Positions 1 to 12,162 are shown, numbered from the stretch's first letter. The stretch is DNA of 64,000 nucleotides from Magnolia sinica (GCF_029962835.1 NC_080590.1:66060501-66124500), one strand, 5' to 3'. Numbers and translations are program-made. Notes: generated by a model not told the origin, from the sequence alone.

Positions 1-147
1 AAGGGCAAAGGTTTTAAGTCAAGCTTGGTGCCTTGAGGTTAGACGGTAAAGGCACTATATTAGTTTGGGGCAATTCTTCAAATTGTGGCCTCCACCAGTT
101 AACTTCAAGTACCAACACGGTATCCAACATGGTCCCTATCTCCCTAA

Positions 148-700
148 TTATACCATTATTAAAATCATGGGAGTGAGCCAGGCACGTCTCGAGAGGGTCG
201 AAGATAAGGTCAGAAGTATTCTATCTTCTATGAAAGAATCAATGAGGTTAATATCGTAAGAATCGTCTTCATCCTCTAATTGTTTGCTTGTGTTGAAAAA
301 GATATTCAACTCTAATGTCATATTTCCAAAAGACATACTCATAACTCTATTCCTGCAATTAATGATCGCATTTAATGTAGCAAAGAATGGGTGACCAAGG
401 ATGACAGGAATTTAAGTGCTCATGTCCACAATGGGTTGAGTATCCAAGACGATAAAATCTATTGGATAGTAGAATTTATCAACCTGGACCAACACATCCT
501 CAATTATCCCTCTCGGTACATGGACTAAGCAATCGGTTAGTTGTAACGTGGTCCGGGTGGGTTTTTAATTCACCTAGACCCAGTTGCTCATAAACCGAGT
601 ATGGGATCGGATTCACGCTTGCTCCTAAGTCAAGAAGTGCATACTCAATCCGGTAGTTCCTAATTATGCAAGTGATGGTTGGGCTACCGGGATCTTTGTA
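148..700 (-). pseudogene. Aspartic protease region of element 1, broken
   Basis: The minus strand encodes the retropepsin that cuts the Gag-Pol polyprotein. The active-site motif reads LLDLGAS at about 650-627, the DLGA variant typical of Athila-type elements in place of DTGA. It is followed by a KPTRTTLQLTD-like strand, the DFIVLD-type core and, at 342-148, the conserved FGNMTLELN segment that leads toward RT. A stop and a frame change near 400 break it. Reverse transcriptase should follow to the left of the window. Confidence 0.75.
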
Positions 701-769
701 CTTTTATGGCACATCTTACTTAAGGATGGCACTCACTTTTTCAGTTAAAAAGATATTCTTTTGAATATT

Positions 770-2478
770 TTACCATCTTTTGGTTGTACATAAGTCTTTC
801 AGAAATTTAGCATATTTAGGTATTTTCTTAACAACATCTAGTAGAAGAATATTGACCTTCACTTGCTTAAGCACCTCTAGAATGTCTTGAGAGTTAGAGA
901 GAGGTTTTGGTGCTATCAACCATTTAGGAAATGGGGCAGTCAGCTTCCCTTGAGGTTCTGGTTCTAATTCTTGTGGGGCATGGCATGATCTATCATTTTT
1001 GTCCTCTTCTGGGTCCTTAGGCTTTTCAGCCCTAACCGGAATAGTTTTCTTAATGCTCTTCCCACTCCTAAGAGTGGTGATAGATTTAACTTGCTCCATC
1101 TGATTTGAAGAGCTCGGGTTTCTAACTTCATATTGCGGTTTTAGATTGGGAAGAGGTTGAGCTAGAAGGCTCCCTTTATTCCCAATCACACTTTTAGTCT
1201 CAAGTCCTTGTATGGCCTTTGTGAGATCTTAAAAGACTTGTAGCATACCCTGATTGAAAAGCTCTTGATTTTGAAGATGCTTTAAAACCAAATCCTCCTG
1301 AGGTTTCCCTTGATGTAGAATTTGATTAGGGAATCCTTGAGGTGTAGCAGTTTGTCTGTTTCTCCAGCTGGGATTGTACGTATTGAGGTGAGTCCACTGA
1401 AAGGTCTTTGGTAGTTATTCATGGCATTGGATTGCTCATTCAGTACCTCTTGAAAGGCAGGTATTATTGGACAATTTTCAGTTGTATGAATGTTGCAAGC
1501 ACAAATACCGCAAACAGTTTCCTTAGCCTTATCCTTCTTTAATTCCATGGCCTCAAGTTTTCTGGTGAGATTAGCCACTTTAGCATTGATATCATCATTC
1601 TCTTTCAGTAGGTAAATTCTGCCCCTCTCCTTAGATTGAGTCGGCCTAGACATGGTGCTTGATTTTAGGGAAATGTCCCATGATTGTGTGTTTTCAGCAA
1701 GCTTATCAGAGTAGTCCCACACATCATCAACATTTTTATTCATGAATTCCCTATTGCACATTGTCTCGACCAATTGGCATATGTCAAATGTCGGTCCATC
1801 ATAGAAAAAGTTCGTGATGCGCCATATTTTAAAACCGTGTTGTGGGCATGAACTGACAAGATCCTTGAACCGCTCCCAACATTGGAAGAATGCTTCATCT
1901 TCCTTTTGGGCGAAGTTCATGATTGACTTTTCTAAGGGTGTTCGTCTTGTGGTATGAGAAAATTTTCTTTATGAACTCCCTTATCATGTCATTTCATCTA
2001 CCAATAGATCAAGGACATAGTGAATGCAACCATGTCTTATCTTTCTCTTTCAAAGAAAAAGGAAAGAGTTTCAGCCTAACCGTGTCATCGGATACGTTTG
2101 GAACGTATAAAGTAGTTATAATCTCACCAAACTCTTTCAAGTATAGGTACGGATTTTCATATTCAAGGCCATGAAATTTTGGAAGGAGTTGGATCACCCC
2201 TGGCTTGATATCCATGTGTCCCGTATTTTCTAAAAAAAACATGCATGAGGGTGCACTCACCCCCCCACCGGTTGTAAATAGTCTCGCAAAGTACAAGGCG
2301 GGGGTGCTTGATGCACCTTATTCTCATCTTGGACTTCCTCAACCCTAGGTTGAGGTTGTCTTCCCGATTGATTGACCGGTTGATTGGCAGTCATCACTTC
2401 AATTGACTCTGAGGATCTCAAGTGGTGTCTAATCCTATGATGGATAGATAACCCCTTAACCAATCCTCCTTCATTCAA
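770..2478 (-). pseudogene. gag: gag of element 1 (Athila-like), broken
   Basis: Gag forms the capsid shell that packages element RNA. The minus strand reads, in pieces, an N-terminal part near 2478-2257, the capsid core near 2210-2009 (motifs LPKFHGLEYENPY and KLFPFSLKEKDKTWL), a continuation at 1920-1282 (motif FAQKEDEAFFQCWERFKDL), a CCHC zinc knuckle near 1520-1475 (C-x2-C-x4-H-x4-C, CGICACNIHTTENC) and a lysine/glutamate-rich gag-protease linker at 1189-770. The capsid core matches the retrotransposon gag family by the conserved W and F positions. Frameshifts between about 2010 and 1920 and between 1282 and 1190, plus internal stops, show a decayed gene. The protease follows directly downstream. 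Confidence 0.8.
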
Positions 2479-2973
2479 AAGACGTTGAGTGTTGTCACGT
2501 TCCCACTAGGACATGAAACACTCTCAGCCCTTAATTTCAGACTCTAACCTAAACCTAAAAGAAAGAAGAGAAATTGAAATCTAGAAATAGAAAGAGAGAG
2601 AATTAGAAAGAAGTTACCAAATTAGAAGGTTCTATGTTAGGAACCTGCAAAAGATAAAGGAAAGTGAGTTAGTTTCTAAAAAGGAAATAAGGAAAGTAAC
2701 CTAGTTTCTAAAAACAGAAAATAGAAAGTTTCTAAAAAGAGAAAAAGTTAGTTTCTAAAATCAAATTAGGAAAATTTCAAAAATTAGAATTACAAAGTAG
2801 AAAAGAGGAAAGTTTCTAAAAATAGAAAAGGAAAATTTCTAAAACTAGAATTAGAAAGCTAAGTTAGTTTCTAAAATAATTCAAAAAAACCCTAACCTAA
2901 AATAGAAAGTAGAAAAACCCTAATCTTAACCTATTTTCAAAATTAGCTAATCTTAGAAAAACGCAACCGTTAG
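2479..2973 (-). other. Untranslated leader of element 1
   Basis: About 500 bp between PBS and the first recognisable gag codons. It is purine-rich on the plus strand, with many repeats of the words GAAA, TTTCTAAAA and TAGAAA, and holds no reading frame of note. A leader of this length is usual in Athila-like elements. Confidence 0.6.
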
Positions 2974-2991
2974 TCCCTGGCAACGGCGCCA
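2974..2991 (-). other. tRNA primer binding site of element 1
   Basis: TGGCGCCGTTGCCAGGGA on the minus strand, six bases downstream of the LTR end. This is the PBS form known from Athila-type elements, where the 3' end of a cellular tRNA primes minus-strand DNA synthesis. It fixes the LTR boundary and the element's orientation. Confidence 0.8.
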
Positions 2992-2997
2992 AAAACT

Positions 2998-4595
2998 TGT
3001 TCACAACCCCAAGTCTAGGGTTGCGATGTAGTAATAATCTTGGTGAGACCGAGGTTGAATCCATAGGGACTGATCTTGTGTGTCTATTCTGAGAGTAATT
3101 AGAATAAAAACTAGGAGAAGATCTAACCTAAATCTGGAAGTGTAGAGAGTAATTGTGAGAGATTTAATGAAAAACTTTAGAATTTAAAGGTGGGGACTAG
3201 GGTTTCCAGGGATCCACTTATAGCTATTAGGATGTTCCCTAATTTGATTCAAGGCACTCAATTGGAATCGGAGTCCTATCCTATCCAATTGGAAGATATT
3301 CAACGAGATCAGATCTGAACCTCCATTAACCTAATTCTCAACGGATGAAAGTTGTGAAGGTTGGAAGTGATTCCATCACCTAACCATGCCTAGGAGACAA
3401 TGGTAGACAATAGGGTATACTGATCTAACAACTAACATGGGAGAATTGTGAAGAATAGAAGGGATTCCGTCACCCATCCATAGCTAAGGGACGATGGAGA
3501 ACAATAGGATTTCCTATTTTCACAAACTCTAAACAGAAAAAGAAAATACTTCAAGCTATTGCAGATCCATTGTAATTTTAGTCACAACAAACCATTAAAC
3601 ACTAAATGTATTCCTTAAATATCAAACTAGAATCAAAAGAGTTCAACAATAACAAGAATCAAATAAGAAAAACATCCCAACCATGCTACAAGCTTCACCC
3701 CTTAGCCCTAGCTAAGGGATCTAGGCAACCATAGACATGATTAGACTAAAAACCTTAGAAGAAAGCATTAAAAACTAAGAAGAAGAGAAGAAGAACTCTT
3801 GTGAAGTAGCTCCGCCCTTTTACTTCACTTCTCCTAACCCTCGATATCCTAGAAAGAGAAACCCCTATTTATAGGCAACGTACTGCAAAATCGTAAAATC
3901 GGATCAAATTTTCGCAGTCCGCGTAAACACTGCGTAATCGGTTCGGTGTCATCAAACACCCTTTGATGTCATCGAAGGGGTTTGAATTTGGAAGTTGTGC
4001 CTTTCTTCAATTGTACTACATAAGTCTCTGTGTCATCGATCCATCCTTCGATGTCATCAAGCAAAGCTTTGATCCATCGAACATGTCTTCGAGTCATCAA
4101 GAACGTGTCCAAAATAGTCCAGCGAGTTGCTTCAATTTCTTCAACCAATTCGATGTCATCGAGCAGTCTTCGATGTCATCGATCACCTTCCTTTGAGTCA
4201 TCGAACAAGTCTTTGATTAATCGAGAAAAGCACCCAATATGTCCAACAACCAACTTGATTTTTCCTCATAAATTCGATGTCATCAACTAGTGTTCAATGT
4301 CATTGAGCGATTCTCAATGGCACAGTCTTTGTGATTTCTGCACTTGTTCTTTTTATATCCTTCCTTCTCCACTTAGTTTCTTGGATCTTGGAGTCTTCAA
4401 TCTTGGTCTCCACAAATCCCTTCTTTGCTTTGGTAATTCTTAAGCACTAAATCCATGCTTTTAGCATTCTTTTCAATCCAAGCTCTTAAATTCACCTTGC
4501 AACATAAACATATGTAAAATATACCATTAAGCCATATTCTGTTTGTAAAACCAAGAAATAAATGGGGGATAATATGCAATATTTGACCCTCAACA
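2998..4595 (-). repeat. 5' LTR of element 1
   Basis: On the minus strand the LTR starts TGTTGAGGGTCAAAT at 4595 and ends GGGGTTGTGAACA at 2998, about 1.6 kb. The last ~70 bp, containing GTTGCGATGTAGTAATAA on the plus strand, match the end of the plus-strand LTR at 9116-9188 in reverse complement, which confirms both as LTRs of related elements. A plant TATA box lies inside at 3865-3873. The partner 3' LTR is not in the window. Confidence 0.85.
3865..3873 (-). promoter_or_regulatory. LTR TATA box
   Basis: TATAAATAG on the minus strand inside the LTR, in the position expected for the element's own Pol II promoter. The same motif occurs in the related plus-strand LTR at 8390-8398. Confidence 0.7.
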
Positions 4596-4596
4596 T

Positions 4597-6774
4597 AATG
4601 CCCCCGCCACTTTTTAGCGATGCATGTTGAGTATTTTTTCAGACATGGTGGGGCAATATTTAGAGGTCTTCATGGATGACTTCTCTGTCTTTGGTCCATC
4701 CTTCAGCGAGCGTCTAAAAAATCTTTAAAATGTGCTGAAGCGATGCATGGAGAAGAATTTGGTTCTAAATTGGGATAAGTGTCATTTCATGGTTCCCAAG
4801 GGAATTTTTATTGGACATATAATTTCGTCCAAAGGAATTGAGGTAGACAAGGCAAAAATTGATCTTATCTCTAACCTACCTCCACCCAAGAGCATACATG
4901 ACGTGCGATCCTTATTAGGACATGCCGAATTTAATAGACGATTCATAAAGGACTTTAGTCATCTCTCTCGTCCTTTATGTAATCTACTTCAAAAGGATAC
5001 ACCATTCGAGTAGAGTGAAGAATGTCAGAGAGCTTTTTCTAAGCTCACGGGTATGTTGACTACCGTTCCTATCATGTAGCCACCCGACTGGAGCATACCT
5101 TTTGAGATTATGTGTGATACGTCTGACTATGCTATTGGGGTGGTGTTAGGCCAGAGAAAAGAGAAGAAGCCCTATGTGATTCATTATACAAGTAGAACTC
5201 TAAATTCGGCCCAAGTAAACTACTCTACTACGGAGAAGGAACTCTTAGCCGTAGTCTTCACTTTGGACATCATTTACACTAATCATGCGGTGCTGAAGTA
5301 CTTTCTTTCTAAGAATGATGCCAAACTCCGCTTGATAAGATGGATCCTTCTACTCCAAGAGTTCGACATAGAAATACGAGATAAAAGGGGAGTAGAGAGC
5401 GTAGTTGCTAACCATCTCTCTAGGCTTGATCTTCTTAATTCCCTTAGACCAACACTGATAATTAACATGTTCCCTGACAAATAATTGTTTAAACTTTCCC
5501 AATTACCTTGGTTTGCTGACATATCGAATTATCTTGCCACGGGTTTCACACCGACATATTGGATTGCGCAAGATAAGAAGAAATTCTTCACCAAGGTACG
5601 CAAGTTCTTCTGGGATGATCCTTATTTGTTTAAATATTGCCCAGACCATATTCTAAGGAGATGTGTGTGAGACAATGAATATCAAAGTGTCATCTCCTTT
5701 TGTCACTCTCAGGCCTGTGGTGGTCACTTTTTTGTTAAAAAGACCATGTCCAAAATTCTGCAGTGTGGCTTTTACTGGCTCATTATGTTTAAAGATACTC
5801 ATGAGTTTTGTAAATCTTGTGAGCATTGTCAGAAATTGGGAGGATTGTCCTGTAGAAATATTATGCCGCTAAACCCAATTCTTATCATCGAAGCATTCGA
5901 TTACTGGGGCATCAATTTCATGGGGTCATTCCCTCAATCCTTTGGAAATATTTACATTTTATTGGCAGTGGACTGTCACTAAGTGGGTCGAAGTGATCCC
6001 GTGCCAAAATAATGATCACAAAATGGTGATTAGATTCTTAAAAGAAAACATCCTTTCCCGGTTCAGAACGCCTCGGCCATTATTAGTGATGGAGGTTCAC
6101 ACTTTTGTAATAGGCCATTTGAGAACTTAATGAAGAAATATAGCATCTCTCATAAGGTAAGCACTCTATATCACCCACAGACAAGTGGGAAAGCTGAGAT
6201 TTTCAATATGAAAATTTTGAAAATTTTGAAAAAAATGGTTAATCCTGACTGTAATGATTGGTCAATACACTTGACCAATGCTTTATGGGCTTACCATACA
6301 ATTTTTAAGACCCCCATCGGAATGTCTCCCTTTAGACTCGCCTATGGAAAAGCTTGTCATTTGCCTATAGAGTTGGAACCTAGAGCCTACTGGGCTATCA
6401 AAAATCTAAATTTTAACTTGGACAACACTGGCTCGTTGCGCAAACTTCAATGGAATGAACTGGAAGAAATTCGGAACGATGCATACGAGAACTCAAGAAT
6501 TTACAAGGATAGGATGAAGGTGTTTCATGATCGAAACATCTTTCGAAAATTATTCACATCTGGCCAAAAAGTCTTTCTATACAATTCTCGGTTATATCTT
6601 TTTCTGGGAAAACTTCGATCTCGTTGGACCGGCCCTTTCATTGTTACTACAGTTTATCCTCATGGGGCCGTCAAGATAAAGAATCTAGCGAATGACAATG
6701 TTTTCAAAGTAATGGACATCGTCTCAAGCCATTTGTTGAGAAGTTTGATTCAGAGGACATGTCCATGCCTCTGA
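4597..6774 (+). pseudogene. pol: pol of element 2: RT (partial)-RNase H-integrase, broken
   Basis: Pol copies RNA into DNA and inserts it. RT resumes at NAPATF (4597-4614). The catalytic FMDD is intact at 4669-4680, and the thumb region (KGIFIGHIISSKGIEVD, then RSLLGHAEFNRRFI) reads to a stop at 5011. RNase H follows at 5110-5460 (MCDTSDYAIGVVLGQ; SRTLNSAQVNYSTTEKELLA). Integrase runs from about 5500, with the zinc-binding region near 5650-5840 (CKSCEHCQKLGG), the core at 5900-6200 and a C-terminal domain to 6774 ([11 protein letters not shown]). The first catalytic Asp is Asn (GINFMG, codon 5914-5916), and the region of the second Asp near 6090 is frameshifted. Stops include TAG at 4615, 5011 and about 5080. 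It cannot encode an active enzyme. Confidence 0.85.
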
Positions 6775-7903
6775 CTGATCCTGTGTACCAGGATTGACCT
6801 CCTAATCTGATGAAGGTGGAGTTAAGTTTATTACTTTCATAGGATTTAGGATTAGGATAGTTTGATTTCAGTTTGTTTAGTCTTCGTGCTAACCCATTTA
6901 CATGTTAAGAACTTTGGAAAAGCTTCAATTCTCCTTCTTTAGGTATTATCTTGCTATCACTTCTCATTTCTTTTCGTTGTCTCATATGCATTGTATGCTC
7001 ATATCTTTTACATTGTGGACAATGCAAGTTTTAGGTTGGGGTGTGGATTAGGTAAACTAATTAGTATTTTCTTAGTTTTGAGCAAAAATTGTAAAAATTT
7101 TCAATTTTTTAAGCTAAAAACATGTTTAGGAAATGATAATTTATGGAATTAAGAATGCTTTGAGTATGATGATAAGATGAAGATTAAACTTTGAATTGTT
7201 AGAGTTTGATCAACCGAGTATACTATCATCTAAATTCTTGTATTTAATTGATTAAGAGGAAGTTTGAATATCATGTTAATCTAAGTCACAAGCCCCATTC
7301 AAATTACTTTTTGTGAATTATACTAGAATTTCTCATTGTTAGTATGTGTATCATTGATAGATATTGAGAATTAAGTCTGGAGAATTTTATCCACCTTAAA
7401 AAGATGAAAAAAAATTAATTAAAAAATAGAGAGATCAACAAAAAGGTCATGTATGATAAAAAGACTAGAAAGGAATGAAAAGTCTGAAAAAAATGAATAA
7501 ATAAAAGGGACCATCAATATAAAATCAAAAATTGAAAAAAGAAGGAAAAGGTGATAAGTTCGGAATCAGTACCTAATTATTCAATAAAATTTAAGGTGAT
7601 GAGCATGGCTAACATTATGAAATAGTAGTATGTTATAGAAAGTATATAGAATTCACTAAGCACATTGGAAGGTTTTGATATATGAACTTATACTCTTAAA
7701 TGATTGATAAAGAAACTTTTTGATTGATTGCATGTGTGATTCAGCTTTACGTTTTCAAAATTGCACTCTCACTTCTTTAGATTGTACTTATTCATACTTG
7801 ATTGCACAAAAGATTGTTTTCTGAAAGTGATTTGAACATTAAAAATTAAAGATCACTTCACGCATGTTTTGCTTGAGATAAGCAAAATGCTAGTTGGGGG
7901 TTG
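6775..7903 (+). other. 3' noncoding region and polypurine tract of element 2
   Basis: About 1.1 kb of AT-rich DNA without a supported gene, between the integrase stop and the LTR. This is a known feature of Athila elements, some of which carry a third ORF here. I see no remnant of such an ORF. The probable polypurine tract is the G-rich stretch at 7892-7903 just before the LTR. A similar G-rich word (TTGGGGTGTGGA) at 7034-7045 could be an internal PPT. Confidence 0.6.
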
Positions 7904-9188
7904 TGTTGAGTGTGAAATACTACATATTTTTTCCTATTTATACCTTAGTTTTATAAACATGATAATGCTTAATCAATTTAATTATGCATGTTTTCATGTG
8001 CGAGGTGATTTCGAGAGCTTAAAGTGAAATTGATACTAAAAGGAAGATTTATGCTCAAAAGATTACTAAATGAAGATTTGAAGAATTGAAAGTCATTAAT
8101 AAAGAATTCACATACCAAAGATTTAAGAAAACTAATTAAGGAATGAAGAGAATCAAAGGTTTGAAGTGAAGAAAATGAATCTTGAAATTGTCCTGAAAAC
8201 AAACATACTCCTGAAATTGTCTTAAAAAAACATATTCTGAAACTCCGAGTCTATTTTGAAACTGCACAGAGTGCATAAATTTGAGGCGGTTTAAAGTCTG
8301 AGTCTATTTTGGAAAACTGCATAGAGTGTATAAATTTAAAGCGGTTTCTAGATTTTTCCAACTCAGTGCGAAAGTTGAAGTTCCACAACTATAAATAGGA
8401 CTCCCTAAGATGCTCCAAAGCATCTTCTAGGGTTTAGAAAGGTCTCAAGGAGCATACACAAGGGTGGAGCAACCGCTAAAGAGTTTTTCTTCTTCCCTAG
8501 TTTATTTTTCATGCTTTATTTAAGAGATTTGGTTTCAATCATATCTATGGTTGGCTAAACCTTTTAGATAGGTCTAAGAGGTGAAGTTTGTAGCATGTTT
8601 GGATGTTTATTTTGTTTTGATTCTTGTTCTTATTGACCTTCATTGATTTCTAGTTTGATATTAAAGGAATATTTTCAATTTTCTATGATTTATTGTGACT
8701 CAAATTATAATAGATGTTATGATAGCTTTGGATATCTTCTTCTCCTGTTTTGAGATAGTGATATTGGTAAATCTTGTTGTTCACTATCGTCTCCTGGGCA
8801 TGGTAGGGTGATGGAATCCCTTTCAATCATCACAATTCTCATCCATTGAGAATTAAGTCAATGAAAAGTTCAGATTTGATTTAAATTGCCTTATCTTCCA
8901 ATTGAATGGGATAAGACTCCAATTCTAATTGTGTTCCTTGCATCAAGTAAGGTAGCATCTTGATAGCTACAAGTGGATCCTTGGCACCCTAGTTCCTACC
9001 TTTAAATTCATAGCTTTTAATCAACATTATTCACCATTACTCTCAATTATTCTGATTTCAATTTAGATCGTTTTCTAGTTCTAGTTCTAGTTATTTTTAG
9101 AATATGTACAAATTTAGTCCCTGTGGATTTGACCTCGGTCTTACCGAGTTATTACTACATCGCAACCCTACACTTGGGGTTGTGAATA
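7904..9188 (+). repeat. 3' LTR of element 2
   Basis: Starts TGTTGAGTGTGAAATAC and ends GGGGTTGTGAATA, where the last dinucleotide is TA in place of CA. The final 70 bp match the LTR of element 1 in reverse complement. It carries a TATA box at 8390-8398. At about 1.29 kb it is some 300 bp shorter than the LTR of element 1, so the two belong to related families or one has lost DNA. Confidence 0.8.
8390..8398 (+). promoter_or_regulatory. LTR TATA box
   Basis: TATAAATAG within the plus-strand LTR, at the same relative place as in element 1. Confidence 0.65.
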
Positions 9189-9276
9189 GTTGTCAAAGAG
9201 TATCTTCATGAGTTCTTGTGTTCCTTTCAAGACTACAAAATTTGACAATCCTAATTGTGCTTAAGTATCATAAGCA

Positions 9277-9830
9277 CTGATACCCCCGTGTTCTTCAGCC
9301 CGAAGGGCGTGACCTTATAACAGCAGAGTCCCTCGTCGGTGATAAAGGTTGCCTTCTACTTGTCGTGGGGATGCATGGAGATCTGGTTATAGACCGAATA
9401 GGCCTTCATGAAGCTTAGGAGCTCATGCCTAATCGTACTGTCAACTAGTTGGTTGATTTGTGGAAGGACAAAACTGTCCTTAGGGCAGGATTTGTTTAGG
9501 TTGGTGTAATCAACACATACCCGCCACTTCTCATTGGAATTTTCACCAAGACAACATTGGCAATCCAGTCATGATAATAGATCTGTTCGATAAAACCTAC
9601 TTCGAGGAGCTTGCTAACCTCCTCACCAATGATGGTGTAGAGTTCTGGTTTGAACGCCCATCGCTTCTGCCTCACAGGTCAGTGGTCGGGGTCTCAACGT
9701 TCAATTTGTGGACCATTACTTTTGGGTTGATACTGGGCATGTCCTGGTGGGACTAGAAGAATACATCGACGTGTCATTAGAGGAGGTCCATGATCTCATC
9801 CCGTAGTGCTGGAGCCAGTGATGAGTCGAC
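9277..9830 (-). pseudogene. pol: RT N-terminal half of element 3, truncated
   Basis: The minus strand reads the Tat-type RT entry (HQDMPSINPKVMVHKLNV near 9760-9690) and then WRVCVDYTNLNK near 9530-9490, the DSFVLPQINQLVDST helix, the SYNQI-type palm segment and TPFGLKN near 9300. The reading ends shortly afterwards, so the catalytic YVDD/FVDD box is not present. Several stops interrupt it. The junction at about 9277 is followed by roughly 90 bp of unassigned DNA before the LTR end of element 2. Confidence 0.8.
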
Positions 9831-10149
9831 CTGTACTGTTTGGGTCGGGTCAGAATCACTAAGGGGGGCATTTATGAGATCTTCTTCTTAGGGATCGAGG
9901 GAAGTAATGGTCATCGTGTGGTGTTGCGTCCTCAAAGCCATGGAGTAGCACTGGCGAGCTTCCTATTGATCTCCTCTAACTTACCCGACCCCGTGCTCAG
10001 TTGGGAATTTCATTGCAAGGCGGTACGTCGATACCACTGCTTGCAGAATATTGAGAGACAGTCATCCGAGGATGACATTGTAGACGGAAGGGCATCAACT
10101 ATAGGGAGGTCGATCATCGTCATCATCTGATTCCATCCTTCTCCCGTGG

Positions 10150-10420
10150 TGACCGGGAGTAGTATAGATCCTTCGGATGTTACTTTATCTCATGCGAATC
10201 CGAGTGGAGGAGTTTTGATTGGTCGGAGTTGGGACCTTCTAACCCCCATCTTATCGAAGATGTCTATAAAGAGGATGTCGGCCGAGCTACCAGTGTCCAC
10301 TAGAATCCGAAACACTTTGTGGTTGGCTATGGTCATGGCCATCACTAGTACATCGTCATGGGGATAGTAGATGCCTTGGGCATCCTCCTCGGTGAAGGTC
10401 AATTCTCCAGAGACCATCTT
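10150..10420 (-). pseudogene. Aspartic protease of element 3
   Basis: An open minus-strand stretch at 10417-10190 encodes the retropepsin core with ILVDTGSSADILF. The DTGSS active site is at about 10297-10284, preceded by the DDVLVMAMTIAN strand and followed by a DKMGVRRSQLRP segment, as in Tat-type proteases. It lies between the gag C-terminus and RT in the expected order. The frame is not continuous with gag or RT. Confidence 0.8.
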
Positions 10421-10499
10421 TTGCTCCTTCGAAGGATAGGATGTGAGGTGGACCTGATGTTCTAAGCTACCTTTGCTTATGCTCCCAGCGTAAGCTTTG

Positions 10500-12120
10500 T
10501 GTGCTCGGTTCGAGTCTCCACCTACCGTAGACCTGCCGAAGATGCTACAGATTTCCCCAGTAGCCTCATTGTTGTTGTCATTACTGGGTTGCTCATTTTT
10601 TTGATCTAATTGCTCCTCCCTCCATTGATATACTCTCGTAAATGCCCATTGTGGATGAGGGCCTCGATCTCTTCCTTAAGGTCGAAGCAATCGTTGGTGG
10701 ATTGGTCATGGTGAAAGTGGTAGAACTTCCATTTATCCTGCTTGTCGACGTCGATCTTCATCCGGTTTGGCCATTTGAGGAGTGGTTTGTCCCAGACCTC
10801 CATGAGGACTTGCTCGGGCGTAGTGTTGAGGGGAGTGTAGGAGTGGAATCTGCTCTCAGGTCATTTATTCGGACTTTGACCCTTGGTTAAATCATCGTCT
10901 CTTCTACACTTCTTGTTAAGAGCTTGTGCTTGTTCTTCCTTAGGTCGCTTCTCCCTAGTCAAGCTTCCCCTATTTCGAGTAGCTTTTTGTAAGCTAAAAA
11001 GCTCCTCGGCATTAGAGTACTTTTGGGCTCAATTGAGGAGATCGACTAACGTTATTGGAGGATTTTTACCGAGCGAGAAAAGACATCTCCCCTCCCTCAA
11101 GCCAGCCATCGTAGCGGTTAGGGAAATTTAATCTGAATAGCCCTCCACTTGCATCACTTCCATGTTAAAGCGTTTGATGTAATCCTTCAATAGTTCGTCC
11201 TCCCATTGAATGATGCTGAGGAGGTGAGTCATCGGCTTTAACCTTACTTTTCCTCCGATGAAATTAGTGATGAATACTTTGTTGAGTTGTGTGAATGAGC
11301 TGATGGATTTTGGTTTTAATTAGCGAAACCACTTCTAAGCTACTCCTAAGAGGGTTAAGGAGAAAGCTCGACACATCACCGCAGTTAAGGTGTAATGAAG
11401 CTCCATCCACGCCCTGAAAGATTCTAGATGCTCGACCTGGTCAGTGGACCCAGAGTAAGGAGTAATCTGGGGAATCCTAAATCTGGGTGAGAGCTGAGCT
11501 TGTATGATATCATCGGTAAACGGTGGCTCGATTTTTTCCAGCATGACTTTTATCAAGGTCGGAGCATGGGCATAATAGGCCTATCGTATGTCACCAATCT
11601 AACCTCGTAGTTCATTGAACTTGGCTTCCCAGGGGTCCTCGTTCTCAGCTATCACCTCGGGAGCCTTATCATGCTTATTCTTCTCTAACAATGGTGCAGG
11701 TCAGAGGCAACCAGTGTGGCAGTTCCTGAGGCATGGGAGGGTTCACAGTTCGGCACCTCATGAACTTATTTATTCCTCTGGGAGCCGATGGGTGCTCGAG
11801 ACAGCACAGTGACTTTAGTGACTGCCTGAGCGTTAGCCTCCTCAGCCCCCTGGTTAGGGGAGGATTCGGTCACTCTAGCATCTATTTTATCTGATTAATG
11901 TTATTGGTCAATGCTTCAACATGGTGCTCTAGAGAGACAAGCCGACCTCCCTGGTTTCGGGATCGCTGTATTGGACCTACGGGTGCAGAATCAGCTTGGA
12001 GTTGGGAGGTTGAGTCCGATGGTCTGTAGATTGTTCTTCCAACATGGGATCGGGTGCAACAGTGGTAGTCTGAGCCTTCTTTCTCCCTTTGCCATTATTG
12101 GAGCACTGTAGATGATGAGA
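10500..12120 (-). pseudogene. gag: gag of element 3, broken
   Basis: Minus-strand gag in fragments. The capsid core is at 11556-11335 (PPFTDDIIQAQLSPRF; STDQVEHLESFRAWMELH; MCRAFSLTLLG), continuing through 11330-11000. The C-terminal zinc-binding-like block is at 10803-10606 (CFDLKEEIEALIHNGHL follows a WKFYHFHHDQ segment where the usual first Cys is Tyr). These blocks are diagnostic of Tat-lineage gag. Stops and frame changes separate them, so the gene is dead. Gag begins soon after the PBS, near 12110. Confidence 0.75.
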
Positions 12121-12136
12121 ATGGCTTTCAATGTCA

Positions 12137-12156
12137 TTCCCACAGACGACATCAAA
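12137..12156 (-). other. Probable PBS of element 3 (mutated)
   Basis: The minus strand reads TTTGATGTCGTCTGTGGGAA directly after the LTR. The usual Tat form is TTTGGCGCCGTCTGTGGGAA, so three positions differ. The changes are mostly G to A or C to T, which fits decay by cytosine deamination. Confidence 0.6.
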
Positions 12157-12162
12157 CTTTGA

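Larger units (their letters stand above)
1..4595 (-). mobile_element. Athila-like Ty3/Gypsy element, 5' part (element 1)
   Basis: Read on the minus strand the order is LTR (4595-2998), tRNA-type PBS, leader, gag and protease, and the element runs off the left edge of the window. The PBS type, the 1.6 kb LTR and the gag and protease motifs fit the Athila lineage. Its LTR begins exactly where the reverse transcriptase of a plus-strand relative resumes at 4597, so this copy is inserted into that element. RT, integrase and the 3' LTR should lie to the left of the window. The coding region is full of stops and frameshifts, so it is not functional. Confidence 0.85.
4596..9188 (+). mobile_element. 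Athila-like Ty3/Gypsy element, 3' part (element 2)
   Basis: It contains RT from its NAPATF motif onward, RNase H, integrase, a 1.1 kb 3' noncoding part, PPT and 3' LTR, all on the plus strand. The 5' LTR, gag, protease and first RT half are missing because element 1 is inserted at 4596. Stops and frameshifts are common and the integrase lacks its first catalytic Asp. Elements 1 and 2 are relatives in opposite orientation. Confidence 0.85.

Noticed and set aside
1..9188. One Athila element with an internal inversion
   Set aside because: An inversion would not be expected to break exactly at the LTR's terminal TG. The two LTRs also differ in length by 300 bp, so insertion of one element into another is simpler.
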